From assembly GCA_964036155.1 (NCBI GenBank), contig OZ038422.1:28481201-28545200 (forward strand): a stretch of DNA of 64,000 bases. The letters are read 5' to 3'. This document shows positions 12,042 to 25,394 of the stretch, one piece after another. The notes under the pieces are model-generated. The model saw only the letters and a program-made list of their open reading frames with translations, had not been told where the DNA came from and did not search any database. Within the stretch, counting starts at the first letter, position 1; each line of letters starts with the position of its first letter. This DNA is from Diploscapter coronatus. Taxonomy: Eukaryota > Nematoda > Chromadorea > Rhabditida > Rhabditidae. The position numbers and the translations under genes were made by a program.

Positions 12042-15000
12042 ATGGCTATGGCAATTCCGAAGTCGGGGCTGAGCAGGTTCATGAAGGAGGGAGCTCAGGT
12101 ACTAGAAATTGATTTCTTGCAAAAATTTGTCATTCTTTACCGAAATATTATCACTTTTACTAAAATTGTACAATTCATTGTCACAAAGTTACCATTTATA
12201 GCAACATACTATTTGTTACCGTTTTACCAATCGTTACCATTTCCAGGCCTTCAAAGGAGTGGATGAGGCCGTGCAGAGGAACATCGATGCGGTCGTCGAA
12301 TTGGCAGGCCAATTGCGGGCGGCTTATGGACCAAATGGTAGGGGTTATCGAAATAAATAGGTCTTTCGATGCCGAAATAGTCTGTCTTTAATTGCCAAAG
12401 TGGTCCCATTTATCAAAATACCATAAATTCGTAACTTTTAGGTCTGAACAAGATGGTGATCAATCACATCGAGAAGTTGTTTGTGACCAATGACGCAGCG
12501 ACTATTTTGAAGGAGCTGGAAATCCAGCACCCCGCTGCCAAACTCGTCATCATGGCCTCCGAACAGCAGGAGAAGCAGGTCGGGTGCCTGTTGGTTAAAA
12601 AGTCGAAATGAGCTTGGCAAACGAATTCGGATTCTTTAAAAGTTTCGAAATTTGTGAATCGAGATAATAATGATGAGCTACTCAAGAAATTGGTCAAATA
12701 GCTCGGTTAAAAAAATGGGTGAAGATAATCTTGCGAGATTCTAGGTCGGAGACAACACCAACACGGTCATCATTTTCGCGGCCGCTCTGTTGGAAAACGC
12801 CGCTCAGCTCATCAATTTGGTGGGTTTTGCAATTTTTTTAATGACATCTCTCGAAATTTCTTCTAGGGCCTTTCCCCTCAAGAAGTTGCGATTGGCTACG
12901 AGACCGCGGCCGAAAAGGCGATTTCGATTCTGGATTCCCTGGTTGTGAAGGAGGCGACCGACCTGAAGAATTTGGATGAGGTCGGAATTAAAAAAAAAAA
13001 GACAAAAGGTTAAATAAAAGAAATTTTAGGTCCGCAAATATTTGCGCTCCGCCATCACTTCGAAGCAGTACGCTAACGAGGATGTGATCGCCGATTTGGT
13101 CGCCAGGGCCTGTGGTACGGAACTTTGATCTTTCAAATTTCTACCCTAAAATTTATTCTAAAGAAGAATTTCTACAGAAAATTCTAGAGACCAGATTCTG
13201 AAGATTAGAATTTCTCGAAGAAAAAAAACTTCGAAGTCGATTTTTTCGGATATTCTGTAGAAACTTTTTAATGGCTATATTTCGGTGGTATTTTAGAACA
13301 AATGAGAACAATGCTAAATTCTTCGAATTTCAGTCCAGACCTGCCCGGCGAATTCGTTCAATTTCAACGTGGACAACATTCGAATCTGCAAGATCATTGG
13401 AGGCGGAGTGGGACAGTCCATCGTTATGAATGGAATGGTCTTCAAGGTAGGTGACCGATTAAAAAACAAACAAACATTTAAAAACTAAACATTGAAAACT
13501 TGAAGAATTTGTATGCTACTATGTTGAACTTGGTTTAATTTCGAATTTTTCAGAGAGGAGCTGAGGGCGAAGTCAAGTCGGCAAAGGATGCGAGATTGGC
13601 TATCTACACCTGTCCCTTCGACCTGACTCAGACTGAAACCAAGGTTTGAAAATTCGATTTTATTTGATATATATATATATATTTTTTTTTTTTTGAAAAC
13701 TGAACACTTGATGGCTCAATAATTATTATTATTTTAAAAAATCATAACGTCTACGAGTTCAAAACTTTATAAAGAAATCCTAAAAATGAGCAAATTGGAG
13801 AAATGTGATATTTTACAGGGAACTGTTTTGATCGAAAACGCTGACGAGTTGATGAACTTCTCGAAGGGCGAGGAGCAAGAGGTCGAGAAGCAGGTCAAGG
13901 AGATCGCCGATGCTGGTGTAAAGGTAATATTATTCGTGTTTGATTTTTTTTGCAAAAATAATAAAAAACTGAAAAAGTTGAGAAATCAAAGATATGAAAG
14001 AAGAAAGAAAAAAAAATAAAAATTAGGAAAAAGAACTAAAAAATAAACAAGAAAACGGAAGATAAAATAATGCATCTTGCAGGTGGTCGTTGCGGCGGGC
14101 AAATTCGGAGACCTCTACCTGCATTTCCTGAACAAATACAAAATCATGGGCGTCCGACTGACCTCGAAATTCGACCTGAGACGACTCTGCAGAGCTACCG
14201 GAGCGCAGGCTCAGGCCAGAATTGTAGGTTTTTATCTCCCTTCTAAAATTTTAAGGCGAAGTTCAAAATGGGCCAAATTCGATATAGAAATGCTCAATAT
14301 TTCATGAGGGGGCATTTAGATGCCAAATTTGTAAAGCTTTGAAATTTTGGAAGGAAAATTATACAAATTTCAGTGTGCTCCGCCCGTTAACCTTCTTGGT
14401 CACTGCGATCTGGTGGAGGTCAAGGAAATCGGCGACGAAAATGTCGTAGTCTTTGACAAACAGGTAGGGAAAATGTTGAAAGGGAAAGATATGATTTTGA
14501 AAGGAAAAGGTATTGCATCCACTAGGATGAGTTTTTATCCAGAAAAAAGTAATTGCCACATTGTTCTGTTTTCAGAGCGAGAAGGGTCATGTGGCGACGA
14601 TCATCATTCGGGGCTCTTCTCAGAGCAGAATCGATGACGTCGAACGGGCTGTCGATGACGCCATCAACACTTATAAGGCATTGACTAAGTGCCCTAAGGT
14701 TAGAAATTTTCATCTTTCAAGAATTTGATACTTTCGAGTAATAAATGCTGAACTAGAAATATAGGAAGGTTAGTGAAGATTTTATGGAATATGTCTATAT
14801 TTTAAGAGTTTTATTAATAACTGTTGAGCTAGCGCTCGTTTATAATTTGATCATTTAAAAAACTTTTTAATTGATTATCAAATTCGTAAAGTTTTATAAA
14901 TAAAAAAAGTACTTTAAAATTTATATAAAAATTTCAGCTGCTGGCTGGTGGAGGAGCGGTCGAAATCGAGTTGTCCCGCCAAATCGAGCAATTCGGCAAG

Positions 15001-15728
15001 AAATGCGAGGGCCTGGATCAGTACTCGATCAAGAAGTTCGCTTACTCGCTGGAAACACTGCCCAAGTGCCTGGCTGAAAATTGCGGAATGAATGTAAGTG
15101 TCTACCAGTTGTGGCACCATTTTATGGCTACCATTAGGTAGCCTAACTTCACTTGATATCATTTTTTAAGGATATCATTTGGTAATTTTTCCATTTTCCT
15201 AATTTCAGCCCACCGACGCCCTGACAACGCTGATGGCCGCTCACGAGAAGGGGCAGAAGAATGCCGGAATCAACATTATGACTCATGGTATTGGGATTGA
15301 TCTCTTTCCAAAAATAATACCCCTTTTCCAAAAAAAAAATATAATCCCTTTTCAGGCCTGATGGACGCAGTGGAGGCGAGCATTTTCGATCTGCATGCTG
15401 GCAAGAAATCCGCAATCGCTTTGGCCGTTGACGCCGCCACGACTGTGCTCCGAGTCGATCAGGTTTGATTTCTTTGTAGATTGAGTTAGTATATCTTTTG
15501 AAAAAAAACCCTTAAGAATGATTTTTAAAAGTGACGTTTATATCTTTTTCGAAAAATGATCTCCTTTCTAAAAAAGTAAATTGACCGTCTTCTGAAAGAT
15601 ATAGTGATCTTTTCAAGACATTCGAAAAAATGTATTTTCATTTTCAGATCATCATGGCGAAACCGGCCGGCGGTCCCAAGCCTCGCGGACCCAAGCCTCA
15701 GGATGAAGACGATGAGGGAATGGCGTAA
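12042..15728 (+). CDS. cct-8: Chaperonin CCT/TRiC subunit theta
   Basis: Sixteen exons with consistent phases (12042-12098, 12247-12337, 12442-12578, 12745-12819, 12867-12980, 13030-13114, 13334-13446, 13554-13643, 13819-13923, 14083-14223, 14374-14463, 14576-14698, 14938-15093, 15209-15287, 15356-15462, 15648-15728) give 547 residues, the usual length. One of eight subunits of the cytosolic ring that folds actin, tubulin and other proteins. Group II chaperonin marks: AAYGPNGLNKMVI, FVTNDAATILKELE, KGTVLIENADELMNFSKGEE, LLAGGGAVEIELSRQI. The theta-specific end is VLRVDQIIMAKPAGGPKPRG followed by an acidic tail. The nucleotide-loop GDGT(N/T) motif reads GDNTN here. Followed 546 bases later by csn-4 on the same strand. 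Confidence 0.97.
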
Positions 15729-16273
15729 TAGCCCAGTGAATCGGAGCGATGAATTTCTCCAATTTCTTGTTTCTTTATTTTTCATTTTTATTCAAACTAA
15801 GCTTTCCCAAACTCAAACTTCAAAATCTCAACTCGATTGCGTTCTTTAAAATTGGTGTGCTCTTATCTTAATTCCTTTTTCTTCTTTTTATATTTTTCTC
15901 GCTTTGAGACTCTTTCATTCATTTTTCCATTTTATGCCCTGAAAATTGAGCATTTTTGTTGCGCTCTTAAAATTGTTTTTTGATTGGTGTTTTTTTTTTT
16001 ATCTTATTCCAATTCAAATGATTTTTCTCTCATTGTTTTTTTTAATGTTTTTTCATTTGATTTTTCAATTTTACGCCAAAATTGGCGGATTTTTGTTGAT
16101 TTTTTAGCCGATTTGTGTTGTTGAGTTTTGCCGTTTTACCGTTTTTTCAAATTGGATTTTTTGAAAAAAATGAAGTGCAGTGAAAAATTAGATTCTTCAT
16201 GAAAATATGAGTTTAAAAACTCAAAAATATTTGCTAAATTTTATTTTCTGGAAAAAGTTACATTTTTAGAAGA

Positions 16274-18282
16274 ATGAACTTTGACGCTGAGGTGAACGCA
16301 ATTTTGGCTAAGGACGCCGATCACAAGGTTCAGTTGGAGGCGTGAGTTCATTTTTGTCTCGAAAAAGATCCAAAATTAAAAATAGATTACAAATTTAAAA
16401 ACAAAAAATAGAACTTAAAAATTTATCTTCAGCCTTATCGGACTTATGTACCGTTTTCTGCCCAGTCCTTACACACCAGATAAAGTCGATCTTGCTTCGG
16501 CTTTGCAACTCACTGAGAAAGGTATTTGCCTATTGGATATATAAAAATAATAAATTATGAAAAATCGAAAGTTTACAAAATGCTACCTTTTAAAATTTTT
16601 AGTCGTCACTCTGGAAACCGGCTCGATGGTAGTGTCTCGTCAGTACGTGGCCGCACTCGCAGAGCGCCTCGAACAGTCCGACATACCTCTCGAAGTGGTT
16701 CGGGAAGTCACCGAGAAAGTCATCGATTTCATCCTGCCCAGGGCAATTTCCTACGAGGATCAGGTTGGATGCTTTCACCAAAATGTTATTGCCAAACCAA
16801 AATAGCCTAAAGAATATTGGTTGAAAAGCAATTGACTTCTTCTCCCATCTTTGTCGCCTATAACAAAGTAAAACTTTTCTGATAATACCTGAAGGTGAAA
16901 TATTATTCAGACCTGCGTTTTGAAACTGCAACTTGCGTCTGTTTTGGAGCGCCAGAACGACGTGCTGGGCGCAGCTCGCGCGCTCATGTCCATCAATGCT
17001 GATTCGGGACAGGTACAAATCAAATTTCCAAGAAGTTTTCAAAAATTACGACAATTACGCTTCCAGAGATACTCCGGACCCACGGCCCAGGCTGAAGGCG
17101 CCAAAATGCAGCTCTATCTGAGAATCGCCAAACTGCTTATGGACGGAGGGGAAACCGACCTGGCCGAAGAGTACGTGAATCGAGCGAGTCTGCAGCAGAC
17201 GGAGAACAAGAATGACTCTGTGGCGATCGAGCTGAAGGCCTTGAATGCGCGAGTTATGGATGCAAAACGACGCTTTATTGACGCTGCCCAAAGATACTAT
17301 GAGATTTCCCAGGTTAATAATCTACACAATCTCGAAATTGCTAACTTATTGTTTATGGAAGTATGATTTTCGAGAATAAACGATATTTGCTCAAATTCAG
17401 GTTAAAAACATCCCCCAATCGGACCGCCTGACCGCCCTGCAGAAGGCTATCGTTTGCACCATTTTGTCCGGACCTTCGACTGCTCGCTCCCGCATTCTGG
17501 GCTACATGTACAGGGACGAGCGAGCTCACCGCCTGCCCGCCTACCAGATCCTCAAACAGATGTATTTCGAGAGGATGGTCAAACCTTCTCAGGTTACTTT
17601 TTTGTTTAATTTGAAAAATGGGGACCTTTCAGCTGGATGAATTCGAAACTCAACTCCAGCCACATCAGAAATTCGACGAGTCGGGAAAATCTATCATTCG
17701 GTAAGAAAATCGAAATTCGTAATTTAAAAGAGAATTCTAAACTATTTTCTCAAAAAAATATTCTAGAAAAAAATCTAAATAAAATATTTTGAGAACAGTG
17801 ATGCTTGAACACAATGTCCTCGCAGTGAGCAAGCTCTATTCCAACATTTCCATCAAATCGCTGTCGGAAGTCCTTGGGATCGAGGAATCGAAGGTGCCAA
17901 TTTTCAAATTCTTAAACAAATCGTAGCCCTTAAAATGTTCTCGAATACGCCTTAATGTTATTCTGCTTCAGGCTGAAAAGATCGCTTGTGAAATGATTTC
18001 ATCGGACCGACTCCCGGCGAAAATCGACCAGATCGAGGGGTACCTCATTTTTGAAGGTATCTTTAAATTTTTTTAATCCCACTCTTTTAAAATTTCATCT
18101 TTCAATTTTTCAAAATTTGTCCTTGAAAATAAAAGAAACGTTTTTTTTTTTCTAAAAAATAATTTTCATTTTCAGTTCCCGACGAATTGCGTCTTTTGGA
18201 CGAGCAAATCAGGATCGTCTGCCGACAGGTCAACTTCGTCACGGACATGATCATTCAAACCCACCCGGAACTCGAGTTTTAA
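16274..18282 (+). CDS. csn-4: COP9 signalosome subunit 4
   Basis: Ten exons (16274-16341, 16433-16521, 16603-16763, 16911-17012, 17067-17312, 17401-17592, 17633-17700, 17794-17893, 17972-18056, 18176-18282) give 405 residues. CSN4 is a PCI-domain scaffold of the complex that removes NEDD8 from cullins. Landmarks: FILPRAISYEDQ, RYSGPTAQAEGAKMQLYLRI, DLAEEYVNRASLQQ, RFIDAAQRYYEISQ, CTILSGPSTARSRILG, and the winged-helix part of the PCI domain (AVSKLYSNISIKSLSEVLGI) with FEVPDEL near the end. Exon 8 uses a GAG acceptor (TTTTGAG), needed to keep the frame into TVMLEHNVLAVSKLY. A TTTTTAG lies 4 bases before the start, so it is probably trans-spliced and could share a transcript with cct-8. Confidence 0.95.
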
Positions 18283-19700
18283 AAAGATTCAAAACCAGAT
18301 TCTTTGTCGGATTTCATATATTCGTTACATGGCCTTCCTGTATTTGTACTAGTTCATTGTAACCATCATTTGTAAAATTCACCAGTTGTTTTTGTTTAAT
18401 TTCCCTACATCCAATCTTAAAAATCGGTGAATTTTAAAGAATGGTCCTCAAAGTGAACTGGTGAAAAATTTCGGAGGCCTATTTTAACCCTAAAACCGGT
18501 CCTACGATTTTAAAGCTGTATTTATTCTTACCTTGCAGTATCATTTTAATGATAATGCTTTTATCGGAACTCTCCAAAGATATGGGTAGATCTTATATTT
18601 TTGACAACTTTAACAGTGAAAATATAAAGTAATTTTTATCCACTTGCAAAAAATATTTTATTATTCATCAGAATTTTGCATGGATGCAGAATATTTACTA
18701 CAATAGTAAGTCTATAATAATAGACTGGTTTAAGAGATGTCTGGACCTTACATTAAGCCTAATCCGGTAATATTCTATATACGATATCTTACGCATGCAT
18801 GATGTTCAATCGGATCAAACGCACTAGGCTTTGTTATCTTGTCTGGAGTATAAAATACTTTTTGTAAGATCTTCATTTACCTAGGGACCGCCAGGTGATT
18901 TTATAGATTTGACTTTATAGATCACATATATCATTTAGCAGATTTTGATCATCACCATTCTCATTTGTGAAGAAAGAAAACATTTTAAAATTATCCGAAA
19001 TCCAAAAATGAGGAAAAATCGAAGTTTTCATAACGCGATTTTGCGAACAAAATGAACTGGGGTGTGGAAGGCGTCGCGATAGAGGGAGAGAGAGAATTGG
19101 AATTTGGAAAGACGCGGACGAAAAGGATGAGAAGGAAGGATGGAAAAAGCGAGGAAATAAAAATAACCATTTTCGAATAATTATTTAAAAATTTTTATAA
19201 TTTTATTTTGAAAGCTAATTATCGGAAATTAATGTTTAGAAATCAGGCATTCTAACGAACCCGCTCTTTTCCCGCAATAAAGGCGCCATTCAAAATCGTA
19301 ATTTCGCTTAATTTTTTGATATCTTCTTCGGCGAGGACAGATTTTTATGAAATTTTCAGAAAACTAGTTTGATATTCGTACTAATTAAAATAAACCCAAC
19401 GTTTGTTCCCCTTTAAAAGTGTTTTTGTAGTTGTTTCCTTGGAGCAAAAAATGATACTTTAGAAAAAAAATATTTAAAAAAAACTTTGTTAAATGCTATT
19501 TTGGCAATTTTTTCCCATTATGCAATATTAAAATCTTAAATTTGATTTCCCTAAAAAAAATAACCATTTCCTTCAACGCAAGCCGAGTAGCATCACTTTT
19601 GTAATGATGCTTTTTGACAACTTTAAGCTTGATTTTTGCAAATCGGCCAAATACGATTTTTTCAAATTGAGTTTTTATAAAATACGACATTCTTAATCGG
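18283..19700. other. Intergenic; small TIR element copy 2
   Basis: At about 18372-18472 there is a short inverted-arm element (ATTCACCAGTT on the left, AACTGGTGAA on the right) related to the one at 2108-2272. The rest is AT-rich with a GA-rich patch at 19080-19150. No gene seen. Confidence 0.5.
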
Positions 19701-19729
19701 TTTATCAAAATTATTTCTGAACCAAATCA

Positions 19730-20780
19730 AATGGAAATTTTGCGTTAGATAGCTCACGAAACTCTACAAATAATGTAATCACGATCACCTGCTAGGGCAA
19801 TAAGATCCCGTCAAAAAATTTAAATTCGAAAAAGTGACCATGATCGAAGACGGTTTTTCGTGATTTTTATCCCATCGATATCTTGGGATACCAGCTGGAA
19901 ATAGCCTTACTTTATAGAGAATTTAATTCTGAATAAAAAATGTTGGATTCAGGAGTCAAATAAATCGCCGAATGCGTAAAATTAGGATGATTTTCATAGA
20001 AATAAAAATTTATAAGTTTTGTGTTCTTTAACCAAACTCGATCGTTCTTTTTTCATTGGGCAGCATTTAAGCTAGATTATCAGGCATCAGAATACAATTT
20101 GTTGAATATCAATTTCTGCAGAAATGCGCACATTTCGTCCTATACTGTGTTTACGCGTAAACGATGTTGGAAAAATTCATCCTCCAGTATGTTGCGTAGA
20201 ATGACATGGTGAACAGTTTTTATGTCAGGACTGATCTCAGATTCGTATCGGTATGAGCTTCAGAATTTTTTGAAATCCAATAGCCAAACGCAGTATCTTA
20301 TCTTCATAATACAAATTTTCAAAAACTTGTAGCTCTCTGTCTGTGCACATTCTATAATAAGTCTGGAACAAAAGTTGATCTATTTGAAGAGCTCTACATG
20401 TTCTATGAAAAATTCCAGCATTAGCTCACTATGCATGTAAGCGCAGCACGGGTGTATATGGTAATTTGTCCCGCCAAAATGAATTTCTAAAAACTTTATA
20501 TTTTTACTCTATTCTTCTACTCAAGATCTACAAAATGAAAAAATAATCATAAAATTTGATGTGAAATACAGGAAGATATGATTTTTCCTAAGATTCGGCC
20601 TGTTAAAACTTTAAGCTGCCGTAATCCGCTACAGTAGTCGATGTTTTTTTTTCGAAAAAAGGGTTATCACCATGAGAATCAGCGTGAAAAACTGAACAAC
20701 AGATGTGAAAATTAGTTCAATTTGCAGATGCCTGTTTATACCGACTTTGGTTCTTACCGACGTTCACTCTTAAAAATTGA
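19730..20780. repeat. Dispersed repeat, related to 50760-51700
   Basis: Several blocks match the region near 50.8-51.7 kb. A block at 20000-20130 matches 50760-50895 in the same direction. Blocks at about 19735-20000, 20290-20470 and 20500-20590 match 51190-51480, 51010-51190 and 50906-51000 in inverse orientation. A block at 20668-20780 matches 51590-51700 directly. Non-coding; an old interspersed repeat whose copies are rearranged relative to each other. Confidence 0.6.
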
Positions 20781-20837
20781 GATATTTATGATTCATTTCA
20801 AGTTGTTTACTCAATCTTTAAAAACTCGACTATAGAG

Positions 20838-21502
20838 TAGAGAGCGCAAGTGAACTTCTAATTGTGAAGAAAAATCCATAAAAGTATTTTTCTCAAAATC
20901 TGATTAAATAATCAGGCATATAGCAAAAAACCGCATGAAAAACGGATCAGTGTAACCAAAGATATGAGTTTCTGAAGACGACGATCAGAAATCCTTTTTC
21001 TTGTAAAGACATTCGTTAGTTGTTTTGCTTGTTTCTGGAACATTCTGAAGTCTCTATGGGTTTTTATCATTCCCAAAATGATAGACCACGTCCATTCTGC
21101 AATTCGAGAGCAAAAATTCATGAAACAAGTGTCAAATAGCCTTTTATTGCGTTATTTCAGCAAAAATGATTTTTTCCAACGACGACCGGCGGCGGACTGA
21201 AAAGTGATGCATTTTCTATCAAAAAATAACAAATAAAAGCTAATCTTTCATATTCAGCTTAAGGCACTGATGAGCACGGCCTATGAAACTCAAACGAGCG
21301 ATTTTAAATTTTCATTGTGCGTTTTTACCGGCTCAAGTCAGGTTTCGGGGGTATGTTCCGGAAACAAATGTTCCCTAGGCCTATATCTAATAGTGAAAAA
21401 TAGAAATAAGGAAAAATCACTTCGCAAAATTTCTAGAAAATTTAAGTGAAATTGCTTTCCTTGACTTTGTCTTCACGGAGTGGGCGGGACTTGCGCTCTC
21501 TA
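20838..21502. mobile_element. 665-bp TIR DNA element, copy 1
   Basis: Starts TAGAGAGCGCAAGT and ends ACTTGCGCTCTCTA, perfect short terminal inverted repeats with TA at each edge, as expected for insertion into TA. It is nearly identical over the whole length to 62511-63175, which is also exactly 665 bases. A 69-codon frame inside is the same in both copies but resembles no transposase, so I regard the element as non-autonomous. It lies between two similar 50-base stretches (20779-20831 and 21541-21590). Confidence 0.8.
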
Positions 21503-21761
21503 GCTAGAGATTCTTAATAAAAGTGCGATCATATAAAAACCTGAGATATTCATGATTCATTTGAGTTTTTATTTAATCTTTAGCATCTTGTTAATGACGC
21601 CTCTAGACTCCTCCCTTTTTGGATAAAGACGATGATCGCATTGAACACAATACAAATGCTTTCATGTTTTCAAGTATTTGTAGGCGTGAACTTTGGCGAG
21701 TTGCTATAAATTTGCGGATTTCCACAGTCTACCTCACTCTTATTTTGCACATACAGTAGCT

Positions 21762-23419
21762 ATGGAGTGGATCATTGCGAACGGCGGTGTTGAAAGTATT
21801 CCTTTATATAATTGCAGGTTTGTTTTAAAATGTTATTTTTTGAATAGAAAAGGTAACATTAAAATAAATTTTTAGCTCTCGAAGTTACGAAGATTGGACC
21901 AAAGAAAGGGGTGTCCCCCATCCGATTTCTGGCGCACTCGCACTTACCTATGGTATCATAGTCGAGGTAGGTTTATATTAACATTATTTTAAATAAGATC
22001 ATTGAAATAACACATTAAGATTTCGCATTTAGACTTTTTCCCATTCTAGTTCTTTATGTAAATTGTATAAAAGTCGAATGGACGAATTTATATTTTCATT
22101 GTAAAAAAACCTCTAAAGTTCATTCTGACTAGAGCACTTGTAACTTAATACTTGGATAATATAAATAAAAATATTTACAATAACTAATTAGCATATTTAA
22201 GCTATGCTATTTGCCTTGCATTTGGGTAATGTCATCCCGTGAACTTCTGCGACTGAGTTGCTACAAGATCATGTTTTTGCTAGGGATTATTGATATGTGT
22301 GCTATCGGTAAAATAGATTATATAATGAATAAATTATTCTTAAATATAAATAAATACATTTAGCTGTAAACTCAATAACAACTGGATTATTATTAATTGA
22401 GGGAGCCGTTTTCTGTAGTCATCCTACTTTGATTTTTGTTACTGGATCCATTGGATTAGGTATATACTTATTATTAATTAAATTTAAAAAGAAAAAAACA
22501 TTAAACTTAAGGCGCCTGGTGTACCGCCTGCATGATATGCTTTATACTCGTTATAAATCGATTGTTCGATATTTTGAAGTCCTCTTTGGTCAAGACTTAT
22601 TTTAGCGGGTATTTTTAAATTAGTATTATTTTTCAAGTTTTTCTTTCAGGTATCGAACCTGTATCTTGCTTATATTTCCATTGCTTTATGGATTTTACTT
22701 CATGCTCTTTACCCCACCAGTGGTTTTCACCTCCCAGTACCAAGCCTGGTTCTTCGACCCGTTTATATTCGAAAACCAAAGCTCTTTGGTACTATTTTAC
22801 CAAAAATACCAAATTATAACTTAGTTATTTTAGTACCAAAACCCTCCACATTCTGCGAATAATATCATTATCGTCGTGGTGACTTGTTTATTATACGGCT
22901 ATCTATGCATTGCGTTAAATAATAAATTCCGCGATAATTACTTCAGCAAGAGCAATCGATCTCATAAATCGGTATTTGTATTAAAATAATTTAAAATTTC
23001 TAAAATTTAATTATTTAGATTTTCATTCAATCAACAATTATTTGCATGGCAAATTTGATCGCCTCTATCATTTATGTGGTTATGCAATTTTTCCCAGTAC
23101 CCGATTGGGTCATAATCGCAGGGCATATGGGTTGGCAACTAGGACACGGTAATGAAATTAAAAAAAACAGGTTTATAAAAAGATAAATTTAGGATGTCCC
23201 GCCATAATTTACATAACGATGAATCGGACCATCAGGTATAAATTAATTTAGGTCTAGCTATTTTATTTATTTTTATATTTTAGAACTGGCGTCCTAAGAC
23301 TTTTAGGCCTTAAAAAGGAGCCGAAAATCTCTGTACAACCGTTCTCAACCCATGGAAACAACACTCTAAATACACATTCTTCGGCTCACGTTGAACGCAC
23401 TGAAACTGAGAATTATTAA
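21762..23419 (+). CDS. Serpentine receptor, class T (SRT) chemoreceptor-like GPCR
   Basis: Ten exons in phase (21762-21817, 21876-21966, 22202-22307, 22364-22459, 22512-22608, 22650-22788, 22834-22971, 23019-23148, 23193-23235, 23284-23419) give 343 residues, normal for the family. Seven-TM receptors of this nematode-only class are mostly chemosensory. Signature elements: PLYNCSSRSYEDWTKERG near the N-terminus, LCYLPCIWVM, LSCYKIMFLLGIIDMCAI after TM2, AVNSITTGLL, FFDPFIFENQ, YQNPPHSANNIIIVVV, and a polar C-terminal tail. Two introns end in AAG (TTTAAG, CTTAAG). No disabling change seen, so probably functional. The ligand is unknown. Confidence 0.92.
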
Positions 23420-24385
23420 AGAAATATCTTATGTTTAAGTATTTTTACATTTATTGGATACGTATGAATAAAATGTTTCGAAACCCTGTCTCTACCCTTT
23501 TCTTTCGTTTTATCGGCATGAAAAACAAACATCTCTATTTTCTGGCAGCACAAGTTCACTACGCCAGGTTTTCAGGCGGAGGGAAATATTTTCTATAGAT
23601 ATCGATTTTTCCTCAACGTCATTGTCGAAAATTACTCATCTAGTTTGTTTTGTCTAAATTCTTTTCTAATATTCATATAAAACTATGGATTATAAGGTAA
23701 TTTTAAGATTTTACATTTCGAAATATATTGCATAATAATTAATGAACAACCCATGACCCTTTTGCATATTCCACAGGATAAGGACCCTTGAAAATACCTT
23801 TGCAAAGATGGGTCGTCTCATTCGGAATACTTTTATTTTATATTCTGCAAGCTAAATATAGGTTTATATTGTGCAAAAATTTAATATTATATTTTTGCAC
23901 AATCGATTTTTTATGAATCACACTTCCCGATATTTACCATTCGCATACGATATTTGTCTTGCTTATCACAAAAATGCTCGGGTGAATCGATTTCGAAACT
24001 CTCCTACTCATGCCAAGAATAGTCACAAAAATCATCGCTTTATTAAATCAATCACAATCAAACTATATTGACGTGGTTTAGTTTTAAATGTCTTCAAATC
24101 ACTACACTATTTTATCAGAAAATGATATCAAATAGCATTTTGGACCGTCGATATTTACTAATCCAACCCAAGCCTTTTAAAACAAAGGCATGGTCATGCA
24201 TTTCTAGAGCAGCTATATTTTGTTGAGTGCGCCGAATTCTTATCACTCTTTATCAAACTCATTCCAAACCCACTTTTTCATCACTTCTCATTGTCATTCT
24301 TAAGCGCCTAAAAACGCGTACCTTCTAATATTTCGAAATTTATTGAGTTTACATTGATTTTTAGGTAGATTCAATTTATCCTACG
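23420..24385. other. Intergenic; short perfect hairpin at about 23868-23905
   Basis: ATTGTGCAAAAAT and its complement flank a 10-base AT spacer near 23868-23905. Otherwise AT-rich with no exon-like signal. Confidence 0.5.
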
Positions 24386-24974
24386 ATGGGTACAGAAAGC
24401 GCTCCTCCCCCACCTACCTATGAGGTAAATGTTGGTCAAAAAAACTAAAAACATGTTTGAGCATTTAACAATTACGTTAATTTTTAGCAAGCGCAAGGTG
24501 CTCCGACCGCACCTCCACCCTTAGCGCAACCCGTCATTGTCAATCCACCTACAGTCGTTTATACCGTCCACCAGCAACCTCAGGTGGAGAATTTTCTTCG
24601 AATCATTAAAAGAATGGCGTTTTCAGCCCCAGACCGTAATTGTTATGAATAGCGTTAAAGAGGCGCCGAGTTTCGACCCGTACGTTGAATATTGCCCGAG
24701 ATGTCAGGTATCGAATTTTACTTTTCATAAACTCGTACATTTCATTGTATTTTGAAAAATTCAAATTGTTAATGCATTTTTAGTAAAATCGAATTTTCAG
24801 ACGACTGTAACGACCGTTGTGAGGCACGTGATGGGATTCTGCTCGTGGCTGATGCTGTGTCTAGGCATATTCGTATTTTTCCCGCTACTTTGCTGTTTCT
24901 GTCTTCCAAGCTTCCAAGATTCACATCATTATTGTCCGAACTGCGGTTGCATACTAGCCATCAAAAAGCGATGA
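24386..24974 (+). CDS. LITAF-domain protein, 129 aa
   Basis: Four exons, all phase 0: 24386-24424, 24488-24583, 24627-24707, 24801-24974. The N-terminal half is Pro/Gln-rich and carries a PPxY motif (SAPPPPTYEQ), the usual docking site for Nedd4-type WW-domain ubiquitin ligases. The LITAF domain begins EYCPRCQTTVTTVVRH (first CxxC knuckle), has a hydrophobic membrane-inserting segment (WLMLCLGIFVFFPLLCCFCL), and ends HHYCPNCGCILAIKKR (second knuckle, CPNC). LITAF/SIMPLE proteins are zinc-binding monotopic proteins of endosomes and lysosomes. All zinc ligands are present. Confidence 0.93.
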
Positions 24975-25394
24975 ATTTAAAAAAAAAAAAAAAAAAAAAT
25001 TTATTTGAAATCCGGCACTTTTATTATACGTGTACAATAACTTGACATGTGGATATTGTTTAATTTTGAGCAACTACTTATAAAATAAATCACTTTTGAA
25101 CTGGAAAATAATGAGCATTAATTAATCGATAATGATTATTCACCAGATGATAAGGAACTTTCTATAGAATCACTGATAAGAAAATTTGCGGCCACCGAGA
25201 GGCAAAGAGACCAAAAATAAAAGTGAAAATGGAGACATTCAGAAATTTAGAATATTTCTTGCAAATTAAAGAAATTCAGAATAGACATGACTTTTTGACA
25301 AATGGAAATTCCTTTCTTTACTCAAATCATTTCAGTAAAATTAAATGTCTTTTAATGCTATCAAAATATCACGTCTTCCAGAATTATTTGAAAA
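24975..25394. other. Intergenic between convergent genes
   Basis: Starts with a 20-base A run (about 24980-25000) directly after the LITAF stop. The rest is AT-rich. No gene seen. Confidence 0.5.

Noticed and set aside
20912..21121. 69-codon frame, identical at 62585-62794, as a gene
   Set aside because: It lies inside the 665-bp TIR element, has no domain or splice context, and its conservation is explained by recent transposition.
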